Under the pieces are notes generated by a model that was not told the origin of the DNA, made no database searches, and was given only the letters and a program-made list of their open reading frames with translations. From Owenia fusiformis (lineage: Eukaryota; Annelida; Polychaeta; Sabellida; Oweniidae), in the NCBI GenBank assembly GCA_903813345.2, contig CAIIXF020000003.1, forward strand, positions 29,525,248 through 29,589,247: a stretch of 64,000 bases of DNA. The letters run 5' to 3'. Shown piece after piece: positions 23,201 through 64,000 of this stretch; position 1 is the stretch's first letter; every line of letters starts with the position of its first letter. The translations under genes were made by a program, and so were the position numbers.

Positions 23201-26200
23201 GTTAGAACTAAGCAAATTATCAGAAAATCTAACATATTTTATGCATTGACTTAACATAATCAGAATGGACAACTATGTTTTCAGTTACAAGATGTTTACT
23301 CTCACTTCAAGACCCTGGACTATCTACTCTAACAACTTGTGTCACAATAACAAGGGCTTGTAGCTCGACTACAAGACGTTCAAATTTTCAATGATTTTCA
23401 TATTTCTCTTGCCACATATGAACATTGTAAAATAGATGTGGCTAACCCACTTTTGATCCTTTAGAATGTATCTCATAGGAACTCTGTACTGGTACATCTG
23501 TATGTTGGTGAGGTATAGTGGCTCATCATTTGATAGTATCTAGTGGTTCACCACACTGAATGCCATAGTTTCATACCATAGGCTTCTTGTATAGGTGTAG
23601 CATGATTCTAACATGGTAAAATTGAATTTGACAATTCTTTACTCAATGTTTTTCTCAAATGGTTGCTTAAATGGCTTGCCTGATTTCCTGATTTTGAAAT
23701 GTAAATACCTTTGAAATTTAAGATGAGCCTGATATCCAGTATCATTATAAAATGGAACCACCTAGGGCAGTCCATTCTGATCTATCAGAGCCCCTCTAAA
23801 CCTAACACTGTCTATTCTAAAGGATGGTAAATACTGTGGATCCAACAATGGTAGTCTAGGATTCTTTTCTTTATTCTGTGGCTGGTAAAGGGAATGTCAC
23901 ACAGAGAAGGTTCAGCGTGAAGAGAGAGAATAGTCAATTCTTTTGTCCATGCTTACTGAATCTTCATACTCTGCTACTAATTATCAAGTTGCCATAGTAA
24001 CTACTCCTTCTGATTGATATACATAAACTGACTGTCTTTGACATATTGTTATAAAAGACTAAGTCGCAAAGTTAAGTAAAACCAGCATAACAGATCGATC
24101 TATTTATACAGAAATCTTACAGAATCCCTTCATCGTGAAAAATGAAAAAATATAAAATATGAGATGTTTTTCTTGAGGCAGGTTTTAAGAAGCTTTATGA
24201 TGTTTTCCTCATACTGATTGCTATATACGGTTATTGTAATGTATTGATCTTGTTCTCCAATGTTCTGTGATATATGGGGAAAATAAGGAAATAGCTATAA
24301 ATTATCTATGAAAGCAAAAGAATTGCATTTCATCTCCATCCTCATTTTAGTTGAAAAGGATTATATGAATACAAGATTGTAACGGCCATAATTGGATTCT
24401 ATCAGCCGCTGATGAAAAGAAAACGAATAAAGAAACCCCTTAGATTATATCGGCCATATTTACTGATTCTGAATTCATTTTTAGAACTGTCACAAAAATT
24501 CCATTTATTTGAGTTCGACATGTCGTGCAACACACAAGATGTGTTTACAAAAAGGGAAGTAGGATAAACCTGATTTTACCAGTTGGTGTTTTATTGATGA
24601 CAGTTGACAACCAAACAAAAAAGTACAACCTCAAGATAAAGATCAAGATAAAGCTCATAGTATCAACTGAGTGTATCTAACAACAACTCATTGTACCAAA
24701 TCAAAATCATTATTTACCATTGTAGTATCCACATTCTCCCTTGAAGAGCTCTCATATGAGACAAAGAGTTACTTTAAACCAGAATGATATTGACATGAAC
24801 TCTCCCCCCCCCCCATTCTCCTACTTATCTACCATGTGCTGTATCTCATGGCCCAACTTGCATTTCTTTTTAAAGATAATGGTTTTGCCTAAAGGAGTTT
24901 TAATCAGTTAATACTTCCAGTTCAAGATATGACTACCCCTTTAAATAATGTGATTTTGCTTATTTAAAAGACAGCTTCACCTATACTACTATAATTCTAG
25001 GTTCTTGCCCTAGGGATAAGATTTGATCAACTGAAATCAACGGTTATGATTAGCTAAGTCCTTTTACTACTTCTAACTTCTATTTTTTGATATGAGTTAA
25101 TAAACTTTGATTGACAAGTTGGTTTCTATGACGATTTCATGAACATGATGATTCTTAGAAGGGCAGGTGATATGAACACAAACTAATGAGAATATTGAGT
25201 TGTGATATAAGATTCTCTCATCATAATGGTGCTTATTTCCTGAAGAATGTATCTCTTGTTATAGCCAGGTGCAAAATACTGTTTATTTCTACTCAAAACC
25301 CAAAGTAAAGAAATTGTACATATTGCACAACTTGACTGGCAATTTGGCAGTAAAATATTTCTATATTTTGGCTAATGTTACTGATGAAATGCCACACTTG
25401 CTGAGCCATTCAATTTACATCAGATATTTCCAGAATCTTAGCTTGACTTTTACATCTATTATCATTTTTGCAGTAAATAATTTCTAATAAGACACATTGA
25501 TAATATAATATAATATTGTTATTTTGAACATTAGTCTGAACTGTTGAAAATGGTATACAGACTTCAGGATTCTGTTTGTTTGATGTGTTGGCCCCTGATT
25601 TTCTCTTCCTCCTTCAACCAGATATAGCTGTGTGGTCGTAAAGAGTTAAATTTGAAATTGCCAATAATTGTAGTCTGAATATAAGAGGAGGGTCCTATTG
25701 AAGGCAAGAGGCTTTAGATATTCTCTGGTATATAGACACATAACAGTTAGCTGAAGATCCTTCTACAGTTTCTGCAACTATTACAGGTAGGCATGTTTTT
25801 ACTTAGTGAGTAGCATGATGGGAGGGGGGTAGGGGTTGATTTAGGTACATGGTCGTTGTTGACACAATTTGGTATGTAGTTGGGTGAATGACATGATGTA
25901 TGGATGGGTGGTACCTAGATTGAGTGAGGTTAGGCTAGTGAGGGGGGGGTGGGGTATTGTGAGGGGTTGAGAGCATAGGGGTGGTTGTAAGTAACTATAG
26001 TAATGACAACATGGGTACATTTAAACCCAAAGAATTATATGATTATGACGTGTTTGATGTGTTAATTTCGGGTTCTGTAATCTTATAATTTTACAATTGC
26101 GTCTTCGCAAGAAGTGGTAATATTGTAGTAAGTGACGTAAGTAGATTGAGCTGGTAGATTCTGTTGTATTTTCAGTTTCATAAATATCTGGCCATATGGC

Positions 26201-29071
26201 TTTATTCCTGTCTTTAGTGCCTCTCATGCCATCATCTTTGTAAACTGGCAAGGGAGGGAGTAGTGGCAATTTGGAAGAAGATATGGTGAAGATTCTCCCA
26301 TATGTATTTGAAACTAACATCACGCTACATGAAATGATATAATATCGAGGAAAGTCCAGATTGGCAAGAGCTAGATATAGTCTGGTATCCTGTATAATGT
26401 ATTATATTTGTAGAAGAACTTTTGTATAATGACAGGTATCAGTTTTTTAATGATCACTTTCATAGTCATGAAAACTCTTTATTCATTTAAAAAGGCCAAT
26501 GGTCTGATGAGGCCCATTGAAGGCAGTATACTAGTATATAGAGCAATAGCTTCAAAATACATTCTGGTCATGGCAAGTTTCTGTTTCACCTGAAACATGC
26601 CCTGATATTACGAGGCATATTCATGATGTCAAAATACAGAAACAACGTAGGTGGTATCACTGGTATATGTCATTAAATGGCATCAAGATTCAATATCATA
26701 TAAGCTTAAAAGAAATAACGGAGGAATTGAATCTAACTCACAACATCATAATTCATAATACGGAGAATAACGTAGGAGGTAAATAAAGGACATTGAACTT
26801 TATCTATTCACTTAGTTTCTTTGTATTCACTTATTTCTTTTGTGTAAGAGAGAATAAGGGAATGTAAGACATGCCTTGAGTGTTAGAGCCTGGTAATGAC
26901 ATGAAGCTCTCTTTTAGGAGGCAAAATCAGACCATTGTATAGCGTACACAAGACAGGGCCTTGATCCAAAATATGGGGTATGTAGAAAACAGGGCCTTAA
27001 TTAAAGACTATGCAGGAAAAGAGGAAGAAATAGACTGAAATAGTTTAGTTGAGGTATTTCCTGTAGTTGCTCAAAATCATCAATGCCTGTAAGGTTTATA
27101 GGGCTAGATACAGTTTAGGGCTAGATACAGTTCATGGAATAATACAAGATATTGATGTTATAGTCGATTATAGCAGTGATAGCTAGCTTTCTTTAACACC
27201 AATATGTAGCATTTATATGCCTTGTATATTCCAATCAAGTAATGTTAGGTATTGTAGTGTTGTCTGGTGTTTCTCCTTTAGGAGATTATAGGATACTTGT
27301 TGATTGCTACATTGAAGAGACAGTTACACACACACACCATTTTGCATATTGCCATTTCAAAAAATCTTATCAACAAACATGGTCTTGTAGTGTTTATATG
27401 TACCTTGTCATCATTTTCATTGAGTTCTTAGTCTACTTAGTCTGAGCTATAGTCAGCAACTTCCATTTTGTGCTTTAGAATGGATGTTGAACTACATGTA
27501 CCTGTGGTCAGTTTTGCCTCAGATATTAATATTCTTGGTGCATAAGCTTATTGCTATTAGCACCATACTGAGAGCAAGATTTTCTTTAGTCATTCACCTG
27601 TTGTTTTGACCAAAATGCCTTGTTTCCAGAACTAGGAATGGCTTACTTCATTTATGTTACATCTGCCAGGTGCCTTGCAAGATCTTCTTTTAGCCATTCA
27701 CCTCTGATTAAAAATTATGTTGGACCATAGAGTCAGATTAGTCTAAATCTAAAATAGTGTTCTAAATAGAGATCGCCATTTTACAGCCAGGCTTAGCCTT
27801 GTAAGTAGATTAACTGACATACATTTTCCTAATGTAAATGTTGATATTTAGTTGATTAATTAGAAGCGATTGTTACGGTTCCTATATATAATACTAAATA
27901 AACAGATTTACTGTAACAGGCTTGTACGTGTATAATTGTAAGTTCTTTAGGTTCCCATGCATCTGGAAGGGAACAGATCTCACATAAGAATTAGATGAAA
28001 GGGGGCTTGGACATCATGAAAAACCATGACATTTCATTTCTTCTCAGCCCTGAGATGTTTCAGGTGAAACAGAAAGATGCTATGAGTATCAGAATGGGGC
28101 TTGGATAAATCAGATCTATCTGTAATAGAAACCACTTGTGACTAATAACAGAGGGGGGGGGGGCTGGTTATACAAGTACTGTATGTAGGATAGATATTAG
28201 AAAAAAGGGGGGGGGTTGTTACAGACACTTTAAGATGAAGGTTAAGAAGTGAATAAAGTGTTTGGAGTTGTTTGTTTATTTTAGATTTAAATTCAACATT
28301 TGCTGTGTTATATGGCCTGAATAAATACTGGTGTTTCTAGTTAACATATGTCATATAACACTACATTGTACATGTTTGGTTAGTTAAAGAAAAATGTCCT
28401 TCACCCTGTCAGTAACACTTATAACAAAAATGTGATAGTATTTAAAAAAAACAGTAATAGAATCTGTTCTTTTTAGCGATCTCTTGAATGTTAATTCTTA
28501 GGAATTTCTCTTATTTGAAGTTCATCTACCTCCCCTGATTCTAATTCTATTCTTATTCAAACCGTGTCATGTATAGAGAGGATGGGGAATTCAATAAAAT
28601 GGTATTTCTAAAGTTCACTATATCTAGAGTTGATGAAAGTATACCATATGTGTTATTGTTAGTCTACGTTGGTTTAAAGGGTTAACATATGAAGGTTAAA
28701 AGTACTAAGTTATCTATTGGCGCTTTGCCAACGGTCTACTTCCAATTTTACCATCCCATCAATTTAACTCGCCCTGTACAAAATAAGCCATCTTTCGTAA
28801 ATGTTTATTTTTACTATTTTCCTATATGTTTTGTTTTAAAAAATCAGGAAATTATAAAGAAGGTAGCAGGCTTTTTTCTTAAGATAACCATATTGTGTAT
28901 TACGTTCTGTTAAAGTAGGCTTGGACTGTTAAATGTCAGTATTAAATAAATATGTATTCTTTGGGTGGCAGGAAAAACACTGCAACCTTGTTGAAGATAG
29001 CCAGATGGACATGGCAGAATTTCAAAATATCTATGAAAAACTAATAACTCCACATTAGCAATAACAACTAG
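20271..29071. other. 8.8-kb intron stretch with no recognised gene
   Basis: AT-rich with homopolymer runs (C-run near 24808, G-runs near 25800-25990, 28150 and 28206). Short open frames show no motif. A TTACAG followed by GTAGGC at about 25786 could be a cryptic or alternative first-exon donor, but support is weak. Confidence 0.6.
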
Positions 29072-32000
29072 TACTCGGGGTGGAAAATTTTCTAAGAGGC
29101 TCCGTTAAAGAAAAAATGACTTTTTGAGCTGGATGGAATTTCTTTGTATTTTTTATTCTATTAGGGTGTCCTGCATAAGGGATTTCGCCTGCGAAGCATA
29201 TAACTCTTGCGAACATATCTAAATACTGTTCCGAAGAAGACATACCTTGAATATTTTAGAAAAGAATTGGCTAAAAATGGAAACTACAAAAAGTCAAAAT
29301 GTTCAACTGAAACAAACTTGTAGCTATTCTATATCAATATTATGTGTTATGTAAGGTTTCTCAGATGTTTCAGGACCTTCATTAGTGTACTTGTGTCTAG
29401 AAATGTGACATTTAAGGACAAAATTTGGCATTTTTTAATCATTTTCGCTTTCAGCATTAACATACAGTTCCTTATATCTTGAGTTTAATGCTGACTGGTT
29501 GTTGCATTTTTGATTAAATCTATGCTTGTACATGTGTTCTTCCATTTAAGGTATAGAAAATGTATAGTGGACAACCAATGTTCATATGAGAGCGTTCAGA
29601 TCTCCCCTACCCCATTTATTATACAAAATTACCCAAAAATATGAAAAAATAAAATAACTTGACATCATAAACTTTAACAAAGTTGTAGCTATTCCATATC
29701 AATATCATGTGTTATTTAATGTTTTAAGATATTTCAGAACCTTTATTGGTATACAAGTGGCTAGAAATGAGACATTTAAGGACAAAACTTTGCATTTTTT
29801 TTATCATTTTCGCTTTCAGCAGTAATATATAGTTCCTCATATCTTGAGTTTTATGCTGTCTGATTGTTTTATTTTCAATCAAATCTGTTCTTGTGCATGT
29901 CTTCTTCCATTTAAGGTATAGAAAACGTATAGTGGACAAACAATGTTCATATTAGAGCTTTCAGATATCCCCTACCCCATCTATTATGGAAAATAAACGA
30001 GAAATATGAAAATGTAAAATAACTTAAAATTATAAACTTTAATAAAGTTGTAGCTGTTCTATATCAATATTATGTGTTATTTAATGTTTTTAAGATTTTT
30101 AAAAACCTTTATTGGTATTCAAGTGACTAGAAATGAGACATTTAAGGACAAAACTTGGCATTTTTTAATCAATGCTGCTTTCAGCAATAACATATAAATC
30201 CTTATATCTTGAGTTTTATGCTGACTGGTTGATGCATTTTTGATTAAATCTGTTCTTGTACATGTCTTCTTCCATTTTAGGTATTGATAATGTATAGTGG
30301 ACAAACAATGTTCATATTTGAGCTTTCAGATCTCCCCTACCCCATTTATTAGGGAAGATGACCAAAAATATAAAAAATAACTTCAAATTACCAGTATAAA
30401 CTTTAACAAAGATGTAGCCATTCCTTATGTGTTATTGAATGGTATAATTAATGTTTCAGGACCTTCATTAATATATTAGTGTCTAGAAATTAGACATTTA
30501 AGAACAAAATTTGGCATTTTTCATCAATTTTTCATCATTTCCACGTTTAGCAATAACATTACTGTATTTCCTTTTATCTTGAGTTTTATGCTGATTGGTT
30601 GATGGATTCTTGAACAAATCTGTTCTTTTGCCTGCCTACTTTGATTAAAGGTATTTAAACACGTGAGGACATCCTGACATGATATGAGAGCTTACATATC
30701 TCCCCTAACCCATTTTGAAAAAATATTACCATCAATACTATCAATACTATCAATACTACTCTATGTATTATTTGATATTTTCAGATGTTTCAGGAACTTC
30801 ATGAGTATACAAGTCAAAAAATTAGACATTTAAAGTTGAGTTGCAAATGGGGCGGGTATTCTCTATCTTTGTCTATTTGGGCTTTCTGGTAATAATACGT
30901 TGCAAACTGTTCATGAATCTATGCAATGTGTAAGAACACTTGGAATATATTTAAATGTAGTGGGGTATAGTAGTGTGATAATTATAACCAGTGATCAAGC
31001 CATATTGGTTGAATATCCTTGATGCGAGTAGAAATAATCTTGATTTACGTCATTAAAAAAAATTCACAATTCAGCCAAACTGGTGTCATATTTGGAATCT
31101 TCATATAAAATTACATCTAAAAGTGTGGTTTTGAAAAGAGTTGATCAACTTTGGTCGGGGAGATTCCCCATAGACCCCATGTTGTAAAACTACAAAAAGT
31201 GAAATATCTTCTCTTGTGTTGGGCAGATAATATTTTCTTTAACTGGACTTATTAATTTGTATAACTATCACATACATAAGGGTAATTTGAAAAGTGAACC
31301 ACTAAAACTGATGCATATTCAAGTTTAAGGGAATTTTGTAATACCCTGCCATGTTATTTCCCCCGAATCAGCCACTGGTGGCGAAACTGGTAACTACCTA
31401 CTCGCATCTGAGTGATTCCCTCATATCAATTGCAATGTTGTCAAAGGCTTGGTGATTTCCATATTACACCTAAGGGTGGTGTAATTAGAAAGTTCATGAT
31501 GGATGTTGGGCTTGGGGATATTTTGGTAAATGCAAACATTGTGAAATGAAGAAGTTGACACTCTCCTTATGGCCGATGTCTATTACAGTGCTGCAGACAA
31601 GACAAAGGAATTCAATGTTGAGAGAATTTGTATTCAGTCTGATGATACAGAATGTTGCTTGCAAAGAAGGATGAGAGTTAAAAAGAGCTCTTAAAGTTTC
31701 TTATGTCCTTCATTTAGGTAGCATTCTAAATTACTATAGTAATCTCAGAGTGCAATACCTATTTGAAAATATATCAAAGATGGGTGTCTCGTACCAGTAC
31801 TCACAAACAAACCTTCGTAGCAACACAAAAAACATATGTCCTTGGCAATTCGCAAATGTAAAATGGCAAAAGGCAGAGAAAATTGCAAATACAAGGTTTC
31901 TAGTCAAGGGTGTATTGCTACTTGTCCATGTGGCAATAAACAACATAGTGAACATCGTTGGACAATAGTAGTACTGACAATATTTTAGGATGAGTTTCTC

Positions 32001-34568
32001 AGAACTATAAAAATTATTTAGAGATCTTACATATCTGAATATATAGCTTGTGGTGTCATGAGCAACTTAGACCTCTAAAACGACTTAAATGCAGCTCTAA
32101 CATAGAACCAGGGAAATTGGAAAAATCAGGCTGTTGCTAGATTAAGTTCGAGAGTTGTGAACAATCATGTTTATATATAGACATATCCTTTGATTCATAT
32201 GAGAGTAAACTGTGAAATTACAAAATTATTCCGCACTATTCTATTTTTGAGTAATCTTTTAAAAATATGGTAGTGTAGTAATTTTATCCCTAATATGTAT
32301 ATTTGTGTTTAAAACACATTTCCCATGCTTTGAAGATAACAAGACACATAATTGAATATATATAACCTTGACGGTAATTAATTTGTATAAGGCAGTTATA
32401 AAAGCGGTTGGGAACAAACTCCCGGACCGATATTAGTACTCCTAACTGTTAATGATTGGGTGGAAGGAAGGGGTAAGGGTGGAAGGAAGGGGTAAGGGTG
32501 GAAAGAAGTAAATGTAAATATATATCAGTTAATTAATTATGGTATTTTACATAATAGTTTGATTGAACGTAAAATGGAAGTCCAGTGAGTGTGTTCCAAC
32601 AGTATGTAGCAAAAAGATATGGAACAGAGGGTATGATCCTTAGCATGGTGTGAGATTAGGAAAGACAAGCATGCTATTGGTTGACAGTGACATGTAGGTG
32701 GAGCAATAACAGGCATGAAAAATAGCACAGAGTGTGTGGTATATTCCTCCCATAAATTTCCTAATGAAGCATTAGGGTTTATTTATATGATGAATATAAA
32801 CCACAGAAAAGATAAGTTTTGTGTGTGAGATATATATATATATTATAAAATCATAACTTATAATTTATATTACATAATATGACGTAACAATGGTTGTGAT
32901 TACGTAATAACAATTACCTTGATGGTAATTAATTTGTATAAGGCAGTTACAAAAGCGGTTGGGAACAAACTCCCTCTGAGTTCAACTAAAAATATAAACA
33001 ACTATTGCTGAAAGTGAAAAATTGGTCATTTTGCCCATTTATGTGTCTTTTTCATTTGATTTTAGTGTGCTAATAAATGTGCTAAACTTTTGAAAAGTTT
33101 AAGAATATTAACATGCAATAATAACATTTGTGTTGGTTTTCTTATTAAATGGTGGAGGGCAGATCTTAGACCTCTAATAAAAACATTGTTTGTCTTACAT
33201 ACATTTTCTTTAACTTAAATCAAAGAAGACAGATTCTAGATAGAGAATAGCTACAATTTTGTTAAAGTTTATGATTTGAAATCACTTTTTCATTTACATT
33301 ATAAATGGGGCAGGGGAGACATGAAAGCTCTAATATCAACATTGGTTTTCCAATATACATTTTTTATATCCTAAATGGAAGAAGACATGAACAAGAACAG
33401 ATCTGACCAAGAATGCACCAACCAGTCAGCATAAAACTCAATATAAAGGGACCTATATGTTATTGCTGAAAGCGAAAATGGTAAAAAAGCCATGTTTTGT
33501 CCTTAAATGTCTCATTTCTAGGCACTAGTTTACCAATAAAGGTTCAAAAATATCTTTAAAAGATTAAATAACACATAATATTGATATAGAATAGCTAATT
33601 TAACTAAAGTTTATAGTTTCAAGTTATTTTATATTTTCATATTTTTCTTATAATTTTTCATTATAAATGGGGTAGGGGAGATCTGAAAGCTCTAATATGA
33701 CCATTGGTGGTGCACTATACATTTTCTATACCTTAAATGGAAGAAGACATCAACAAGAACAGATTTGATTAAGATTGCAACAACCAGTAAGCATAAAACT
33801 CAATATATGAGGAACTATATGTTACTGCTGAAAGCTAAAATGATTTTTAAAAATGCCAAGTTTTGTCCTTAAATGTCTCATTTCTAGGCACTAGTATACC
33901 AATAAAAGATTCTGAAATATCTGAAAAACTTTAAATTATACATAATATTGATATAGAATAGATACAACTTTGTTAAAGTTTATTTATTCAAGTTATTTTA
34001 CATTTTCATATGTTTCAGTAATTTTTCATAATAAATGGGGTAGGGGAGATCTGAAAGCTCTAATATGACCATTGGTGGTCCAATATACATTTTTTGTATC
34101 TTAAATGGAAGAAGACATGTACAAGAACAGATTTGATCAAAATTGCAACAACCAGTCAACATTAAACTCAAGATATGAGGAACTATATGTTACTGCTGAA
34201 AGCGAAAATGATCAAAAGTGCCAAATTTTGTCCTTAATTATCTTATTTCTAGACACTAGTACACTAATGAAGGTCCTTAAACATCTGAAAAACATTAAAT
34301 AATACATAGTGTTAATATTAAATAGCTATAGTTTTGTTTGAGTTGAACATTTTAACTTTTTGTAGTTTCCATTTTTAGCCAATTTTTTTCTAAAAAATTC
34401 AAGGTATGTCTTCTTCGGACCAATATTTAGATATGTTCGCAAGAGTTATATGCTTCGCAGGCGAAATCCCTTAAGGAGGACACCCTAATAGAATGAAAAA
34501 TACAGAGAAACTCCATCCAGCTCACAAAGTCATTTTTTGCACAATTCTCACACCTTCCACCCCGAGTA
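29072..34568. mobile_element. 5.5-kb foldback element with tandem-repeat inverted arms
   Basis: Ends are inverted: TACTCGGGGTGGAA at 29072 and TTCCACCCCGAGTA ending at 34568. The first 200 bp on each side match closely in reverse (CTGGATGGA, TAGGGTGTCCT, GGGATTTCGCCTGCGAAGCA). Arms (about 29072-30850 and 33000-34568) each contain about four tandem units of roughly 365 bp (left units at 29321, 29686, 30051, 30415; right units near 33249, 33593, 33959, 34320). The centre (30850-33000) is unique and has no transposase I can recognise. Confidence 0.88.
30850..33000. other. Unique centre of the foldback element
   Basis: No family recognised. It contains a pair of 59-bp direct repeats (32365-32423 and 32916-32974) differing at two positions, a 20-bp GGAAGGGGTAAGGGT repeat (about 32458-32505) and a short AT run (32828-32843). 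Confidence 0.65.
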
Positions 34569-35217
34569 TAGTGCTTTTCCCCATATTTTATACCTTACCT
34601 TTTTGAATAACATCTATTTTTATCTTCTGAGTGAGGGAGGGGTGAATTTGGGTTAATATGAATATATAATTTAAATTTTATAACACTGATATGAAGGAGT
34701 CCATGTACATATGGTTTTAGTGCATACTCCCTTTATAATTTGTTCTCAGTACCTTTGTAAAGGGCAATATATATCTTCGTTCTCTCAGCTTTCGTCAGTC
34801 AGAACGCAGAGAAGACCGAGCATGCCAAGATGAGCTATATGTCAAATCAGAATATGCATGTTCAAATTCAGTATAGTAGTAAATGACACCATATCATGCA
34901 TGTGGTCACTTATATAATGCTGTCATTTTAGCACTTTAATAGCTACTTTATCTCCCCATGTTGTTTTCTCAACAGGTGCTAAGTTCTAATTTTGGCTGCT
35001 TTGGTCAAAATGTGTCAACATGTTATCAATTGGGTTTTCAATTTTCAATCGGGTGGAATGTGATTTTTGAATTTTCATTTGGAGCCGGCACCCATTAGCT
35101 TATGCTTGGGAGACCAGTATTTAGATTCCAGTAAATATGCCTAACCCTGCTTTACTCCAAGATAAAAGCATCCATCAACATTTCCATCATTGACATTTTT
35201 ATAATTTCTATTTCCAG
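34569..35217. other. End of intron 1
   Basis: AT-rich DNA between the foldback element and the predicted acceptor of exon 2. Nothing recognised. Confidence 0.55.
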
Positions 35218-35490
35218 ACTCAAGTACAAGAAGATCTACTAGGACATTCACTGATTCAGGATTGTACAATTGATTGTAGAATAAACAATACAAAATACTA
35301 TTGAAGATTTGAACAAACGGCACAAATGGATTAATTCTTTTGCTGAACATGGCTTGATTTACTTTCAACGGGAAGTTGACTAATGGAACATAACAGTGAC
35401 TGAGTTCATATAGTAGATATATGAGATTATGAAACTAATAGTCATAGAAGACTCTCCGCTGTGTTCAAAAGTGACGATACCCCAGTTGCT

Positions 35491-63257
<27,767 letters not shown>

Positions 63258-64000
63258 GTATACATTTACTTAAAAAATAATTTTTCATTGCCTTTTCAGC
63301 TGTATCTCTCAACCATTATTAAATGAATAACTTGAAATAGCTTTAATCAACCTTCATAAAGATTAAGGTAGAACTTCTTTCATCAATGATTAAGCATTGT
63401 GGTTTCACAATATTATAATCAATATTAGTAGATACGTTTGTTCTAGGGCTTGATTTCCCATTTTAGTCTACATAGGATTCCATATAGTTTGGGGATTCAA
63501 AATAAACTCTTTTTCTCATCAAAATTTGAAATGTCCAAAGTTGGCAAAAAATCTATATTTTTATGATTTTTTGAATTTTCAACTTAAGATTTCTTTTGAA
63601 TAACCCAGATGCCAATAGGTAGCTTCCAATTTAACAACCAGGTCTTTAATTTGAGTCAACCAAAGTTCTAGATGTAATTTTACATGTAGTAGGTTTCAAA
63701 TATGATATCACTTTTGAATTTTGGATATTTAATGATGTGATTCAAAATTATTTCTACTCGCATCTAGTAATCTATTCTCAACTGGGTTCAGTTATAAGTT
63801 TTGATTCAGCTAAGGAGATAACTGTGCTCATACAACTCCTGTCCCATTTGGTCTTACTTATTCACCTTTGCAAAAATCAATACTTACGGCGGCCATTAAA
63901 CTATCCATTTCTCAGAAACCTATTAATTTCATTTGAAGCTAACAAAGCTCAAATGGGAGCTAATCTTTGCATCATACTTGTCTGTCTATATCATGAGAAC
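63258..64000 (+). other. ANKRD11-like intron 7 (partial)
   Basis: Starts GTATAC and runs off the right edge. No exon recognised in it. Confidence 0.75.

Larger units (their letters stand above)
6576..35217 (+). other. Intron 1 of the ANKRD11-like gene (about 28.6 kb)
   Basis: Inferred span from the 6576 donor to the TTTCTATTTCCAG acceptor at 35217. Very long 5' introns are also seen in vertebrate ANKRD11. I found no convincing coding sequence apart from transposon pieces. Internal elements are listed separately. Confidence 0.55.

Noticed and set aside
25680-25785. Alternative first exon of the ANKRD11-like gene ending TTACAG before GTAGGC
   Set aside because: Only a moderate donor supports it; no promoter features or coding potential seen.
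26021-26323. 100-aa minus-strand open frame
   Set aside because: No motif, no splice context and ordinary intron composition; not distinguishable from chance.
31734-31968. Overlapping 72-73 aa frames in the foldback centre as a transposase remnant
   Set aside because: No catalytic or zinc motifs on either strand; short and overlapping antisense frames are expected by chance.

Overview
The window is animal nuclear DNA, AT-rich and intron-dominated. It carries the first parts of two recognisable bilaterian genes lying head to head, plus a large load of transposons, minisatellites and foldback DNA. GT-AG introns, short coding exons with matching splice phases, and the mix of mobile elements (Ngaro/PAT-type tyrosine-recombinase retrotransposon, mariner, LINE, tRNA-SINE, MITEs) point to an invertebrate bilaterian. 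Motif-rich TIR elements full of AAAATGGCGGCC and AAGGTCA words, and frequent ACATGTA words, made me think of a mollusc or other lophotrochozoan, but the sequence alone does not settle the phylum.

Left part (1-6368, minus strand): eight consecutive exons encode the N-terminal 335 residues of paraplegin (SPG7), the mitochondrial inner-membrane m-AAA protease subunit. They run from the targeting sequence through both membrane segments to the start of the AAA domain; the ATPase core and peptidase lie off the left edge. Intron 1 holds a dead LINE fragment. The intron after exon 7 is headed by a 41-bp tandem array that repeatedly copies the exon 7 splice-donor junction.

Promoter (about 6369-6575): a short TATA-less stretch with an ETS/GABP-type CCGGAAGT and two CCAAT boxes separates the SPG7 start codon from a good splice donor on the plus strand. 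I read this as a shared promoter for SPG7 and the next gene.

Right part (plus strand, about 6575 to beyond 64000): six coding exons at 35491-35556, 38068-38167, 42534-42698, 44786-44983, 62057-62199 and 63050-63257 encode the N-terminal 293 residues of an ANKRD11/ANKRD12 protein (nuclear ankyrin-repeat chromatin cofactor), including its ankyrin repeats. The remainder lies off the right edge. From general knowledge, SPG7 and ANKRD11 are also divergent neighbours in human, so the pair looks like an old conserved head-to-head unit.

The roughly 28.6-kb first intron of the ANKRD11-like gene holds, in order: two TIR elements filled with tandem motif arrays (11051-12320 and 12595-15239), a deleted mariner element with perfect 41-bp TIRs (16982-18074), a 31-bp minisatellite invaded by a 95-bp hairpin (19652-20270), and a 5.5-kb foldback element with tandem-repeat arms (29072-34568). 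Intron 2 has a 345-bp dispersed repeat, a tRNA-derived SINE and a nested palindrome cluster (37421-37972). Introns 3 and 4 carry minisatellites. Intron 5 (17 kb, splitting ankyrin repeats 1 and 2) contains a nearly whole Ngaro/PAT-like retrotransposon with A1-ORFs-B1-A2-B2 split direct repeats (46804-51249) and a small hAT-like MITE.
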